A stretch of 64,000 nucleotides of DNA, taken from NCBI GenBank assembly GCA_018266735.1, contig JAFDZT010000004.1, forward strand, positions 592,094 to 656,093, given 5' to 3'. The position numbers were made by a program, and so were the translations under genes. Source of the stretch: Bacteroidota bacterium (lineage in GTDB: Bacteria; Bacteroidota; Ignavibacteria; Kapaibacteriales; Kapaibacteriaceae). Under the pieces are notes generated by a model, which did no database searches, had not been told where the DNA came from, and worked only from the letters and a program-made list of their open reading frames with translations. Positions 1-8,973 of this stretch are shown one piece after another. Numbering within the stretch: the stretch's first letter is position 1; every line of letters begins with the position of its first letter.

Positions 1-156
1 GAACACGCGCGCATCGATCGACGTGTCGTTCGCGAATCGTTGTGCGAAGGCCGTACGTCCGCGCGAGAAGATCTGCACGCCAAGTGCGGCAGGAAGCGCG
101 GGAATGCTCTTGCGAAGCGTGTGGTCGAGACGTGCGAGAAGCTCGATGCTGGTCAT
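1..156 (-). CDS. Hypothetical protein, N-terminal fragment (runs off left edge)
   Basis: Reading leftward from an ATG at 156-154 there is an uninterrupted frame to the window edge (52 residues, beginning MTSIELLARLDHTLRKSIPA). It starts two bases after the TAA of the upstream barrel gene (159-161), so the two genes are very probably co-transcribed and translationally coupled. No signal peptide or membrane segment is seen in the visible part, which looks like a soluble, helical protein. I do not recognise the family; too little is present for a functional call. Confidence 0.55.
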   Translation of the reverse strand, partial: MTSIELLARLDHTLRKSIPALPAALGVQIFSRGRTAFAQRFANDTSIDARVF

Positions 157-158
157 CG

Positions 159-707
159 TTAGAATGCGTATCCAACGGAGAACTGCGTCACGTTCGTGCT
201 CACATCGGAATCCATGGCCGTGGAGATCGATGTGAGGGCGCGCATGTATCGCAGACCGAATTGCAAGCTGAACGCCGGCTTCCAGATCACACCGAACACC
301 GAATAGCCGATCCCGTCGGTGGTGGTGGCACCATCAGAGCTGAGGATGTGCGAATACTGCGGACCCAACTCCAGCATCATCTTCAACGGAAGACCGATGC
401 GCAAGAGCACGGGAATGTTCAACGTTGTCATCGATGCATCAAGCTTCGTTGGTCCATCGATGATCGAGAACGAACGTCGGTCAACGGTAAGCTCCCCTGC
501 CAATGCCACCAGGTCGAACAGACCCAGTTGCACAAAGCCACCCACCTGGAATCCGATGCCGGATTCGCTGCTCAGGCCACTCGAGAGGCTGTTAGGGAAG
601 GAGTGATTGACGCCCGCCTTCACACCAAGTTCAAACAAACTCTGTGCGTGAAGCGGAACGCAGACCATGCAGAGCATGGCGGCAAGGGTCAGGAGGTTCG
701 TGCGCAT
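159..707 (-). CDS. Outer-membrane beta-barrel protein (PorT/OMP_b-brl_2-like)
   Basis: 182 residues from the ATG at 707. An N-terminal signal peptide (MRTNLLTLAAMLCMVCVPLHAQ region) ends in a typical AQ cleavage site and is followed by the GVKAGVN-type opening strand of Bacteroidota porin-like barrels, alternating hydrophobic strands and a terminal aromatic residue (SVGYAF). The role is inferred only from fold: a small 8-10-strand outer-membrane protein of unknown ligand. A longer reading frame goes up to 758, but the 707 start gives the signal peptide and lies 4 nt after an exact TAnnTTTG box. The gene is divergent from amn with only 31 bp between the two start codons, and it is followed two bases later by the partial gene at the window edge. 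Confidence 0.8.
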   Translation of the reverse strand: MRTNLLTLAAMLCMVCVPLHAQSLFELGVKAGVNHSFPNSLSSGLSSESGIGFQVGGFVQLGLFDLVALAGELTVDRRSFSIIDGPTKLDASMTTLNIPVLLRIGLPLKMMLELGPQYSHILSSDGATTTDGIGYSVFGVIWKPAFSLQFGLRYMRALTSISTAMDSDVSTNVTQFSVGYAF

Positions 708-711
708 GGAA

Positions 712-719
712 CAAAGATA
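712..719 (-). promoter_or_regulatory. -7 promoter element TATCTTTG for the barrel gene
   Basis: Exact match to the Bacteroidota TAnnTTTG element on the minus strand, 4 nt from the ATG at 707. Transcription would begin at or next to the start codon, so the mRNA is probably leaderless. Confidence 0.6.
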
Positions 720-725
720 CGGCGC

Positions 726-733
726 TATATTCG
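726..733 (+). promoter_or_regulatory. -7 promoter element TATATTCG for amn
   Basis: One mismatch to TAnnTTTG, 5 nt from the amn ATG at 739. It is back to back with the opposite-strand box at 712-719, so two divergent promoters are packed into 31 bp. Confidence 0.5.
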
Positions 734-738
734 TTCCC

Positions 739-1518
739 ATGAAGACCAAGCTCGACATTGCGCAGAACTGGCTTCCGCGCTACACCGGTACAGAGATCGC
801 CGAACTGGGCGACTACATTCTCCTCACGAACTTCCGCGTCTACGTCGAGCGCTTCGCGGAACGATTCCACGTGCCGATGCGCGGACAGCATCATCCGATG
901 CAAACGGCCACGAACAACGACGGCCTGTCCATCATCAACTATGGCATCGGCTCGCCGAACGCAGCGTTGATCATGGACCTTCTCGTGGCACGCAAACCCA
1001 AAGGCGTGCTGTTCCTCGGGAAGTGCGGCGGACTCAAAGACTCCACAGAGATCGGTCACTTCATCCTGCCCATCGCCGCCATTCGCGGAGAGGGAACGAG
1101 CGACGACTACTTCCCGAAGGTGGTACCGGCCCTTCCGTCGTTCAAACTTCACAAGTTCGTGTCGGACAAGATCCTCGAACACGAGAGCGAGTATCGCACC
1201 GGTGTGGTCTATACCACGAACCGACGGATGTGGGAATGGGATGCGGCCTTCCGGCAGCACTTGCAAGACCTCTCATGTCTGGCCATCGATATGGAAACGG
1301 CCACCATCTTCATCGTCGGTCACAAGAACCAGATCCCGCGCGGAGCACTGCTCTTGGTGAGCGACGTGCCCATCGTACCCGAGGGCGTGAAAACGGAAGA
1401 GTCCGACAAGCGAGTGAATGCACAGTACACGGACCTGCATTTGACCATTGGCATCGAGGCCATGTCACAGCTTGGTATCAAGGGCGAAGAGATCAAGCAC
1501 TTCCGTTACGAAGAGTGA
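739..1518 (+). CDS. amn: AMP nucleosidase, short Bacteroidota form
   Basis: 259 residues. It belongs to the purine nucleoside phosphorylase/uridine phosphorylase superfamily: AMP + H2O gives adenine + ribose 5-phosphate, in the cytoplasm, in purine salvage and adenylate control. The opening (KTKLDIAQNWLPRYTG, then YILLTNFRVYVERF), the central phosphate-site region (VLFLGKCGGLK, ILPIAAIRGEGTSDDY) and the IDMETATIFIVG stretch match what I know of the ~260-residue Bacteroidota enzyme. This form lacks the extra N-terminal domain of E. coli Amn. The ATG at 739 is chosen over an upstream in-frame ATG at 667 because homologues start here and because of the promoter box 5 nt before it. Its 3' end overlaps the convergent gene by 13 bp. 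Confidence 0.9.
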   Translation: MKTKLDIAQNWLPRYTGTEIAELGDYILLTNFRVYVERFAERFHVPMRGQHHPMQTATNNDGLSIINYGIGSPNAALIMDLLVARKPKGVLFLGKCGGLKDSTEIGHFILPIAAIRGEGTSDDYFPKVVPALPSFKLHKFVSDKILEHESEYRTGVVYTTNRRMWEWDAAFRQHLQDLSCLAIDMETATIFIVGHKNQIPRGALLLVSDVPIVPEGVKTEESDKRVNAQYTDLHLTIGIEAMSQLGIKGEEIKHFRYEE

Positions 1519-2618
1519 CGCTCAAGTTCGCGTAGGAGTTCGTCGGCGCTAATGCTCACATCCGGGTGATCCGCGCCGACCATATCCGCACGCACTCCCG
1601 CGAACATCTGATCGCGAAACACCACACGTTGTCGCGCAATGGTGGCACGCTCTTGCGCATCGTCCTCACGTCGAAGTCGCACGCGTGCATCCCATGTAAA
1701 GGCAATGCGCGTTTCCGGTGCACGGTTGCCACGGTGAGCATGACAGAAACTCAACCACGTCTGCACGATGCGCGCAGCTTCATCGAGCTCATGACGTGCA
1801 ACAAGTTCTCGCATCACATCGGCAATGCGGATCGAGATCTCTGAATACATCGTGCCATAGCGTTCAATGGCCTCGATGATGGCCAACTCGCGTTGCTTGG
1901 CCGTGGTCGCCGCATCGATCAACGTCGCGGCCTCCGCCAACACCGACGTTGGAATGGGCACCGGTGCTGGGCGAAGAGGAGTATCACGTAGGGTGGAAGG
2001 GAGCAAGGCGATCGCGTCGGCACCGGAGATCTCGTGCCACGGACCGCAGACGGTTGTCTTCTCGGCAATGCCCGTCGGTATCCCCGCGTGGATCTCGATC
2101 AGTCCGTAGTTGAAACGATCGCCATCCGAACACCACTCCGCCAGGTACGCCAGCGGAACATCCACCGGCTCCGGTGCACACGGTTCCGAGCTGATCCATG
2201 ACCATTGTGCCGGACGTACTCTGCGCACGTGTGCGGCCGTGGCCTTTTCCAGCACAAAGCACCGTCGCTCGGGATGCAAGATCACGATGGCCGCATGGGC
2301 CAAGGGCACATCATGCGGTTCGGGCATGTCGATGCGCACGGCAACGCTGCCGACATCCGTTCCGTACACCGAGACAGATCCTTGTCGTTGCGTGCTTGGC
2401 ATACCACCAATGCGTTGCACGTGTTGCCACCATTGGTGCACCACGTTCATTGCATCCGGACCAAGAAGTTCCCGATACCGATCGGGCTGTTCCCAAAGCA
2501 GTGTGGGCAGGAAGACATGCGGCATCATGTACTGATCCGTCTTCCCAACGCGCCACGCCACATCCGGCAACTGTTCGCCGTCCCAAGCGAACAACCGTGT
2601 GAGCCATCCCTTCTTCAT
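1506..2618 (-). CDS. Hypothetical cytoplasmic protein (370 aa)
   Basis: The frame is open from the ATG at 2618, which lies 5 nt after an exact TAGTTTTG box. There is no signal peptide or membrane segment. The N-terminal half is rich in Trp and Pro (for example HQWWQHV), and the C-terminal ~150 residues are predicted helical with many Arg/Glu/Ala (ELVARHELDEAARIVQTWL). I recognise no domain or catalytic motif. It is convergent with amn (13-bp overlap) and divergent from the PhoD-like gene. The intact length, own promoter and codon use like its neighbours argue that it is a real gene. Confidence 0.7.
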   Translation of the reverse strand: MKKGWLTRLFAWDGEQLPDVAWRVGKTDQYMMPHVFLPTLLWEQPDRYRELLGPDAMNVVHQWWQHVQRIGGMPSTQRQGSVSVYGTDVGSVAVRIDMPEPHDVPLAHAAIVILHPERRCFVLEKATAAHVRRVRPAQWSWISSEPCAPEPVDVPLAYLAEWCSDGDRFNYGLIEIHAGIPTGIAEKTTVCGPWHEISGADAIALLPSTLRDTPLRPAPVPIPTSVLAEAATLIDAATTAKQRELAIIEAIERYGTMYSEISIRIADVMRELVARHELDEAARIVQTWLSFCHAHRGNRAPETRIAFTWDARVRLRREDDAQERATIARQRVVFRDQMFAGVRADMVGADHPDVSISADELLRELERHSS

Positions 2619-2623
2619 GCCGA

Positions 2624-2631
2624 CAAAACTA
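2624..2631 (-). promoter_or_regulatory. -7 promoter element TAGTTTTG
   Basis: Exact TAnnTTTG on the minus strand, 5 nt from the ATG at 2618. The gene is a probable leaderless transcript. Confidence 0.6.
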
Positions 2632-2686
2632 CATGGTTACCACAAACCAACTTTGTGGATCTGCGGAAATCCCCCATGTTGCGGTC

Positions 2687-4018
2687 ATGCATACAACCTT
2701 GCTTCCCTGCCTCCTCGCTATTGCCTGCTTCACCACGGCCATGGCGCAGCCCTCGCTGATTCGGTCCGGTCCCATGGTGGGACACGTGGACCAACGAGAG
2801 GCCAAGATCTGGCTGCAGACCACGCAGCCGGCCAATGTGCGCATCGTGTATCGCGATAGCGCCGCGCCGACGCGCAGCTACACGTCGGCCAGCGCACGCA
2901 CGAACGATGCCATTGCCAACACCGTGACGATCACGCTTGACAGTGTCGAGCCTGCCACCACGTATCTCTACGACGTGTATGTGAACGACGTCAAGCATGC
3001 ACTGCCCTATCCCACACAGTTCCGCACGCAAGCGGTGTGGCGCTGGCGTCCGGCAGGGCCGCCCACCGTGCGCATTGCCATGGGCTCATGCACGTATGTG
3101 AACGAGGAACGCTTCGATCGGCCGGGAACGCCGTATGGAAGCGACTACGGGATCTTCACGTCGATCGCCGCCGCAAAGCCGGATGTGATGTTGTGGCTGG
3201 GCGATAACACGTATACGCGCGAGGCCGACTGGAATTCGCGCACCGGATTCCTGCATCGCTACACACATACACGATCGCTGCCGGAACTACAACCGCTGCT
3301 CGCACGCACGGCCAACTATGCCATTTGGGACGATCACGACTACGGTCCGAACGACAGCGACCGCGGCTTCTGGGGCAAGAACTTGTCGCTCGAGATCTTC
3401 AAGGCCTTCTGGGCCAATCCTTCTGCCGGTGTGATGGACAAGCCCGGCATCACCACGTCGTTCGAGATCGCCGATGCACAGTTCTTCCTGCTGGACGATC
3501 GGTACTATCGTGCACCGAACGACCGCACCGATGGCGAGCGCACCATCTTGGGCGAACATCAGATCCAGTGGTTGATCGATGCGCTTTCCACGAGCACGGC
3601 CACGTTCAAGTTCGTTTGTGTGGGTTCGCAGTTCCTGACCGATAATCTTCGCAAAGAGTGCTTCTCGCGCATGCCCGAAGAACGGCAACGCATCATCAAC
3701 GAGATCACCACCAACAAGATCTCCGGCGTGATCTTCCTCACGGGTGACATTCATGCCACAGAGCTCTCGAAGCTGGACCGGCCGGGCACGTATCCCCTCT
3801 ATGAGTTCACCTGTTCCTCGCTCACGGCCGGCTCCAACAAGGGCATCAAAGATCAAAGCAACGCATATCGTGTGGCGGGAACCGAGTACGGACTCCATAA
3901 CTTTGGCATTGCCACGCTGAGTGGACCAGAAAAAGACAGAACGCTCACGATAACGGTGCACGATGCCAACGGTACAGAAGTATGGACGAGGTCGATCTCT
4001 GCGCGGGAACTCCGCTGA
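2687..4018 (+). CDS. PhoD-like alkaline phosphatase/phosphodiesterase, secreted
   Basis: 443 residues from the ATG at 2687, giving a signal peptide (MHTTLLPCLLAIACFTTAMA). Domains in order: a PhoD-type N-terminal fibronectin-like domain (about 25-115) and a calcineurin-like metallophosphoesterase domain (about 125-420). Metal-ligand motifs visible are MGSCTY, WLGDNTYTRE, IWDDHDYGPNDSD and FLTGDIHATEL, as expected for PhoD enzymes that use Fe/Ca and cleave phosphomonoesters or diesters outside the cytoplasm. No T9SS tail is present, so periplasmic or cell-surface lipid-facing activity is more likely than full secretion. The 3' end overlaps the DUF2961 gene by 56 bp, suggesting coupled expression. 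The substrate cannot be read from sequence. Confidence 0.88.
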   Translation: MHTTLLPCLLAIACFTTAMAQPSLIRSGPMVGHVDQREAKIWLQTTQPANVRIVYRDSAAPTRSYTSASARTNDAIANTVTITLDSVEPATTYLYDVYVNDVKHALPYPTQFRTQAVWRWRPAGPPTVRIAMGSCTYVNEERFDRPGTPYGSDYGIFTSIAAAKPDVMLWLGDNTYTREADWNSRTGFLHRYTHTRSLPELQPLLARTANYAIWDDHDYGPNDSDRGFWGKNLSLEIFKAFWANPSAGVMDKPGITTSFEIADAQFFLLDDRYYRAPNDRTDGERTILGEHQIQWLIDALSTSTATFKFVCVGSQFLTDNLRKECFSRMPEERQRIINEITTNKISGVIFLTGDIHATELSKLDRPGTYPLYEFTCSSLTAGSNKGIKDQSNAYRVAGTEYGLHNFGIATLSGPEKDRTLTITVHDANGTEVWTRSISARELR

Positions 4019-6686
4019 TCGCATCCTTGCCACGATCACACTGATCTTTGTTGCAGGTCTCTCGCTGATCACGCCGCGCACGGCCGTGGCGCAGGATCCG
4101 AGCATCCTATATCGCGATCTGCTGCGACACGATGGCATTGCCCTGCTTGATACGTTGGCATTGAGTCCCATCCTCTACAAGACCGGCTACAATCTCAACT
4201 ACTACGAAGACAAGTCGATGCCCGGCTTCGACGAACTCTTCGCGGCCTATGGCTCGGGTGTGTTCTCGCACATGTGGTATGCGCCCAACGGAGATCCCTT
4301 TCAGGATTCAACGTTCGAACTGGTCTTCAAGATCGACGAGAAGATCGTGTGTCGCGGCACGGCCAAAGAGCTCTTCAATGGCGGCTGCGACCTGATGTCC
4401 AACGTGCTCGCCTATCGCACATCGGGCGCATGGCGGATCGATCTGCAGATCCCCTATCACACCATGTTCCGCATCTCGCAGCGCATCAAGAACACCGTGC
4501 CGAATCCGGATACGTTCTGGGCCGTGATGTTCCGTCAACTTCCGTCATCCGTGCTCCCATCGTGGAAGTCGGCTGCAGAAGAGCCCATGGCATCAACGAT
4601 CGGCACCGTGCATCAACGCGCCACGTCGAAGGACCCAGTGCTTCCGTCCACAACGCTCGACACCACGCAAGCCGCCTTCAACCTTGCACCGCAGACAACA
4701 ACGACCATTGCGGAGCTCGACGGACCCGGCACCATCTATCGGTTGTACGTCGATCTCGAGAAGCGCGACACGCTCACGCTCGATTCCTTGCGCGTGCGCA
4801 TCACATGGAACAACGACATCCATCCTGCCGTGGACGTGCCCTTCGGCGATCTCTTCAATGCCGGTGCGGGCTGCTACAGCGACTCCACCTACTTCACATC
4901 GGCACCGCGCAGCGGCTTCTTCCGCCTTGCCTTCCCCATGCCCTTCCGCGATCATGCTCGAATCACCATCACCTCCACATACAACGAGTCTGTGAAGGCA
5001 GTGGTGAAGGTGGTATGGAAGCAAGGACCGATCGATCCGACGGCCGGACATTTCCATGCGCAGTTCACGGAGTCCAAGCGCACATCGCAATTCAAGACAC
5101 ACGTCGCCGCAACGATCCGCGGACAAGGCCGATTCATCGGCACGCACTTCGCCACACGTCAACTCTTGCGCTCTCCAAGCTGGTTGGAGGGCGATGTGTT
5201 CATGTATGCGGACAACGACGTGAACGCCAAGCTGCAATACTGGGGCATCGAAGATTACTACAACGGCGGCTGGTTCTTTCCGCAAGGAGCCTTTGCCCTG
5301 CCGTTCGCCGGATGTCCGATCCGCTTCAGCACACTGTATCGCTACAACGTTCTCGATGCCGTGCCGTTCAACACATCGTTCCGAGCAACATTCGGTCATG
5401 GCTGCAAGGACGACTTCCCCAATGTTCCGCGTATCGTGGTACTCTACTATCTCCGTCATCAACAGTTCGACATCGGCTGCGACACCGTGCGTGCCGGCAC
5501 GCCCCTGCGTGTGCGCTTCAACACAGACCCTACGCAGAGCATCGCTCGCTTCACGTTGGATGCAACACAACTTGCCAACGTGCCCATTCATGGTCGGCGC
5601 TTCATCGACACCACGCTTGTGATCCCGGGATCGACAACTGCGGGAGATCATGAACTTCGTTACAACGGAGAAGCATGGCGCGCACCGCTCACGGTGGTCC
5701 GCGCGCCCATCTTCCGTCGCCTCGATCCCGCACCCGAACGTCCGCTCCGTGCCGGAAGCACGTTCCCCGTTGCTGTTGCAGGCTGCCTGCCAAAGGAAGA
5801 GGTTGTCTTGAAGGTGGTCGGGTCGTCAACCCTCGTCACGACCGCGGCATCGGTGGATGGCACCGTTCACGCAACGTGTCGTGTTCCCGACATCAATGTT
5901 GGCGCGTATCAACTCTCCATCGTCACACCATCGGTGATCGCCGTCAGCACAGACTCACTACACGTGACGAAGACGATCAACCTCGAAGTGGAAGATCTTC
6001 CGTCCATCGACTCGGCCGAGCATGAGCTCATCTTCTACACCGGATTCCGTCCTGAACCATTCTGGAGTGAAGGTCGATACCGTCGTCTCGATCCGCCAAC
6101 ACCGCGGAGTAGGATGACGGTAGTGGTGCCCGTGGGCAGCACAGGGATGTACAAGCTCGATCTCTGGGGAGCACGCGGACCCGACATGGGGATGTACGAC
6201 ATCGCCCTCGATGGCGAGCGCGTGCATGCCGAGGATCTGTATGCCGACACCACACGTGAGTATCAAATGCGCGGCGTGATCTGGCATCGCGATACGATCC
6301 GTCTTACGCGAGGCTATCACAAGTTGAGCTTCGACTGCATCGGTCGCAACGAACGAGCGGCGCGCAACATGCTGGTGGTGGACAATCTGGAGCTCACGCC
6401 CATTGGCAATACGGTGGACGTGATCGATCGGCCCGACGTCCACGAGAACGTGGTCTATCCGATGCCAACACATGCCGGAAGCACGATCTCGATGTTGCTG
6501 GTCTCGGAGCCAACGTCCATCGTGTTGGTGGATCAACTCGGAACCACGCATGCACTGAACTACACGATCACGTCAACCGGTGCAACGGCCACGCTGCCTT
6601 CCCACCTTGCCCATGGCACCTATACCGTGCTGTGCAAGGAGCCGACGGGGAACACCGCTACGATGCGGATCGTGATCACACCGTAA
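3963..6686 (+). CDS. Secreted DUF2961 (GH172-like) protein with T9SS C-terminal domain
   Basis: 907 residues. After a charged N-terminus comes a hydrophobic signal segment ending TAVAQ. The DUF2961 domain spans roughly residues 45-500; landmarks are AELDGPGTIYRLYVDL, VDVPFGDLFNAGAG and YWGIEDYYNGGWFF. This family is classified as GH172, with characterised members acting on fructofuranoside or D-arabinofuranoside glycans. Beta-sandwich modules follow, then a C-terminal sorting domain (VVYPMPTHAGSTISM ... GTYTVLCKE) that predicts export by T9SS. The only good start is the ATG at 3963, inside the preceding phosphatase gene. The pair may act together on extracellular glycan or phospho-glycan, an inference from linkage only. 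The catalytic specificity is unknown. Confidence 0.82.
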   Translation: MPTVQKYGRGRSLRGNSADRILATITLIFVAGLSLITPRTAVAQDPSILYRDLLRHDGIALLDTLALSPILYKTGYNLNYYEDKSMPGFDELFAAYGSGVFSHMWYAPNGDPFQDSTFELVFKIDEKIVCRGTAKELFNGGCDLMSNVLAYRTSGAWRIDLQIPYHTMFRISQRIKNTVPNPDTFWAVMFRQLPSSVLPSWKSAAEEPMASTIGTVHQRATSKDPVLPSTTLDTTQAAFNLAPQTTTTIAELDGPGTIYRLYVDLEKRDTLTLDSLRVRITWNNDIHPAVDVPFGDLFNAGAGCYSDSTYFTSAPRSGFFRLAFPMPFRDHARITITSTYNESVKAVVKVVWKQGPIDPTAGHFHAQFTESKRTSQFKTHVAATIRGQGRFIGTHFATRQLLRSPSWLEGDVFMYADNDVNAKLQYWGIEDYYNGGWFFPQGAFALPFAGCPIRFSTLYRYNVLDAVPFNTSFRATFGHGCKDDFPNVPRIVVLYYLRHQQFDIGCDTVRAGTPLRVRFNTDPTQSIARFTLDATQLANVPIHGRRFIDTTLVIPGSTTAGDHELRYNGEAWRAPLTVVRAPIFRRLDPAPERPLRAGSTFPVAVAGCLPKEEVVLKVVGSSTLVTTAASVDGTVHATCRVPDINVGAYQLSIVTPSVIAVSTDSLHVTKTINLEVEDLPSIDSAEHELIFYTGFRPEPFWSEGRYRRLDPPTPRSRMTVVVPVGSTGMYKLDLWGARGPDMGMYDIALDGERVHAEDLYADTTREYQMRGVIWHRDTIRLTRGYHKLSFDCIGRNERAARNMLVVDNLELTPIGNTVDVIDRPDVHENVVYPMPTHAGSTISMLLVSEPTSIVLVDQLGTTHALNYTITSTGATATLPSHLAHGTYTVLCKEPTGNTATMRIVITP

Positions 6687-6695
6687 CGGTCGACG

Positions 6696-8321
6696 TCAAT
6701 AGGGCGGATGCCACGACAGTTGCTGAATGAGGGCATGCACCGAAGCGGGCTTGTGTGCGTGCGCTATGCCGGAATCGAAGAAGTACTCGGCAACGCGTTC
6801 GGCAACGATCAATGATGTCTCGCGGATCTTGGCAAGTGGCGGATAGACGAGTCCACGTTCGAACTCCTCTTGCGTTACCAACTCCGACAATGCACGCGCT
6901 GCCACCACAAAGGCCTGCTCGGGAATGATACGCGGACGTGTGGCAAGCACGGCCATGCCGATGGCCGGGAAGATGTACACGTTATTGCCCTGACTTGGAA
7001 TGTAGGTGTTCCCCTTCCATGCAACAGGCGGGAAGGGTGAACCACTTGCGAAGATCACCGTTCCATCGGTGTGGTCGTAGGCATCTTGTGCGGAGCACTC
7101 GCTCTTCGATGTAGGATTCGAATACGGGAAGATGATCGGACGTGGCGTGTTCTGCGCCATGGTCCGAAGGATCGTTGGTGTGAAGGCATTGTGGATGGTA
7201 CTGGTCCCGATCAACACGGTCGGCTTCACGGTCTGCACGGCTTCTTCGAACGAATCGATCGGCGCATGATCGTGAGCGAACGGTCGCTTTGTTTCCGCAA
7301 GTCCATGACGATGGCTCGTCACCAGTCCTTGCGAGTCCACCAGCCAACACCGCGCATGGGCCTCTTCGATCGAGAGTCCTTCTTCGACCATCACCAGGCT
7401 CATCAACTCGGCAATGCCAACTCCTGCAGAACCTGCCCCGAAGAACATGAATCGCTGATCGGAAACACGTTCGCCTTTGAAGCGAACGGCAGAAAGCACG
7501 CCGGCAACACCAACAGCGGCCGTGCCTTGAATGTCGTCGTTGAACGAGCACACCTGTTCGCGATACCGATCGAGCACCGGTACGGCATGGTGATTCGCAA
7601 AGTCCTCCCACTGAATGCAGGCATGCGGGAACACTTCCTGCACGGCATCCACGAATTCGTCGATGAAGGAGTCGTATGGCTCGCCTTTGAGTCGTTCGAT
7701 GCGCGTCCCGATATAGAACGGATCCTCCAACAGCGTCTCGTTCGCCGTTCCCACATCGAGCGTGATCGGCAACGTCATCTGCGGCGGAATTCCAGCACAG
7801 GCCGTATACAGCGCGAGCTTGCCGATGGGAATGCCCATGCCTTGCGCGCCTTGATCACCAAGACCAAGGATGCGCTCGCCATCGGTGACCACGATGAAGC
7901 GCACGTCGCGCTCCGGCCAGTTGCGCAGCACATCGCGGATCATGCCCCGATGGTCGGCCGTGATCCACAGGCCCTTGGGGCGACGGTAGATGCGGCCGTA
8001 TTGCTGACATGCCAGTCCGACCGTTGGCGTGTACACGATGGGCATGTACTTCACCGGATCGTGCATGAGCACACGGTAGAAGAGCGCCTCGTTGCGGTCT
8101 TGCAGATCGCTGAAATAGACATACCGGTCCAGGTCCGTCGGCAGCGCGTCGAGGTGCATCTCTGCACGCGACATCTGCAGTTCCGGAGGAGAGATCACGG
8201 GCGGAAGAAGTCCAACAATGCCCAGGTCGATGCGTTCTTGGTGCGTGAACACGGTCCCTCGATTCTCGCGCGGGTCGCGCAAGAGATCAAAGCCGCGTTT
8301 GGTGATGTGCGTAGTTGCCAT
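6696..8321 (-). CDS. maeA: Malic enzyme (oxaloacetate-decarboxylating malate dehydrogenase)
   Basis: 541 residues, close to the ~565 of E. coli MaeA. The enzyme converts malate to pyruvate + CO2 with NAD(P)+ reduction in the cytoplasm. Motifs in order: MPIVYTPTVGLACQQYG, VVTDGERILGLGDQGAQGMG with the following GKLALY lysine, the metal-site region EDFANHHA, CSFNDDIQGTAAVG, the Rossmann FFGAGSAGVGIAEL, and FPYSNPTSKSECSAQDA. The short, phosphotransacetylase-free architecture matches the MaeA type rather than MaeB. An in-frame extension to 8648 is rejected: the ATG at 8321 lies 5 nt after an exact TAACTTTG box and fits homologue length. The gene is divergent from the barrel gene at 8386. NAD versus NADP preference is not decided by sequence inspection. 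Confidence 0.92.
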   Translation of the reverse strand: MATTHITKRGFDLLRDPRENRGTVFTHQERIDLGIVGLLPPVISPPELQMSRAEMHLDALPTDLDRYVYFSDLQDRNEALFYRVLMHDPVKYMPIVYTPTVGLACQQYGRIYRRPKGLWITADHRGMIRDVLRNWPERDVRFIVVTDGERILGLGDQGAQGMGIPIGKLALYTACAGIPPQMTLPITLDVGTANETLLEDPFYIGTRIERLKGEPYDSFIDEFVDAVQEVFPHACIQWEDFANHHAVPVLDRYREQVCSFNDDIQGTAAVGVAGVLSAVRFKGERVSDQRFMFFGAGSAGVGIAELMSLVMVEEGLSIEEAHARCWLVDSQGLVTSHRHGLAETKRPFAHDHAPIDSFEEAVQTVKPTVLIGTSTIHNAFTPTILRTMAQNTPRPIIFPYSNPTSKSECSAQDAYDHTDGTVIFASGSPFPPVAWKGNTYIPSQGNNVYIFPAIGMAVLATRPRIIPEQAFVVAARALSELVTQEEFERGLVYPPLAKIRETSLIVAERVAEYFFDSGIAHAHKPASVHALIQQLSWHPPY

Positions 8322-8326
8322 AGCTC

Positions 8327-8334
8327 CAAAGTTA
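8327..8334 (-). promoter_or_regulatory. -7 promoter element TAACTTTG for malic enzyme
   Basis: Exact TAnnTTTG on the minus strand, 5 nt from the ATG at 8321. It also decides the start codon against the longer open frame. Confidence 0.6.
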
Positions 8335-8373
8335 CCAAATCGGCGCGGGAGTCGGACGTAGTCGCTCCCCTCG

Positions 8374-8381
8374 TAGTTTTG
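8374..8381 (+). promoter_or_regulatory. -7 promoter element TAGTTTTG
   Basis: Exact TAnnTTTG, 4 nt from the ATG at 8386 of the barrel gene. Identical in sequence to the box at 2624-2631. Confidence 0.6.
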
Positions 8382-8385
8382 CCAC

Positions 8386-8973
8386 ATGAAACACTTCCTT
8401 GCCGCCTTCCTCCTTGCCTGCAGCGTCATGGCCGTGCACGCGCAAGACGATGCCGCACCATCGTACAAGCATAATCGCATCCTCATCGACGTAGGGCTAC
8501 AATTGCCGCAGGGCGGAGATGCCACGGCACTGGGCATGAAGCCGGGTGTGGGCTTTGCACTGTCGTTCTGGCAATTGTACGATGAGCAGTATATCGGCAT
8601 GCTCTCGTTCGGTTCGGCCACCATGCAGTTGGGCACGGAGGTGGCCACCGATAGTGGTATTCAGGATCTTTCGGGATACAGTGCGCAGATCGTGCCGCTC
8701 ATGGGCGGCGTGGGATATCTGTTCACCGGCATGGCCGTCGTCCCCTATGTGGTGGCCGAGGCCGGTGCAGCGTTCTTGACGTTGAATGCGGGCAAGAGCA
8801 GACCCATCGAAGGGTTCAATAACGAAGCCTACTTCGCTTACGGAGGTCGCGTCGGCGTGGGCTATCCGGTGTCCGACCACATTGCCCTGCAAGTGAACGT
8901 GCGCTATATCAAGGTGGCAACCGAACAATTTTCGACGCTTGGTGTGAATGGAGGAATATCGTGGTCGTTCTAA
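8386..8973 (+). CDS. Outer-membrane beta-barrel protein
   Basis: 195 residues. A clear signal peptide (MKHFLAAFLLACSVMAVHAQ) is followed by a Gly/aromatic-rich region with alternating strands and a terminal Phe (GGISWSF), typical of small OmpA/OmpW-like barrels. Function unknown. The last 13 bases overlap the start of the beta-propeller gene at 8961, whose Shine-Dalgarno lies inside this gene, so the two form an operon. Confidence 0.75.
   Translation: MKHFLAAFLLACSVMAVHAQDDAAPSYKHNRILIDVGLQLPQGGDATALGMKPGVGFALSFWQLYDEQYIGMLSFGSATMQLGTEVATDSGIQDLSGYSAQIVPLMGGVGYLFTGMAVVPYVVAEAGAAFLTLNAGKSRPIEGFNNEAYFAYGGRVGVGYPVSDHIALQVNVRYIKVATEQFSTLGVNGGISWSF

Noticed and set aside
42..1535. 497-codon plus-strand frame
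   Set aside because: It lies antisense to the barrel gene and out of frame across amn; composition (Arg/His/Cys-rich) is that of a shadow frame in GC-rich DNA.
8322..8648. N-terminal extension of malic enzyme
   Set aside because: It would cover the divergent barrel gene and its promoter; homologues start at about 8321 and an exact promoter box lies just before it.
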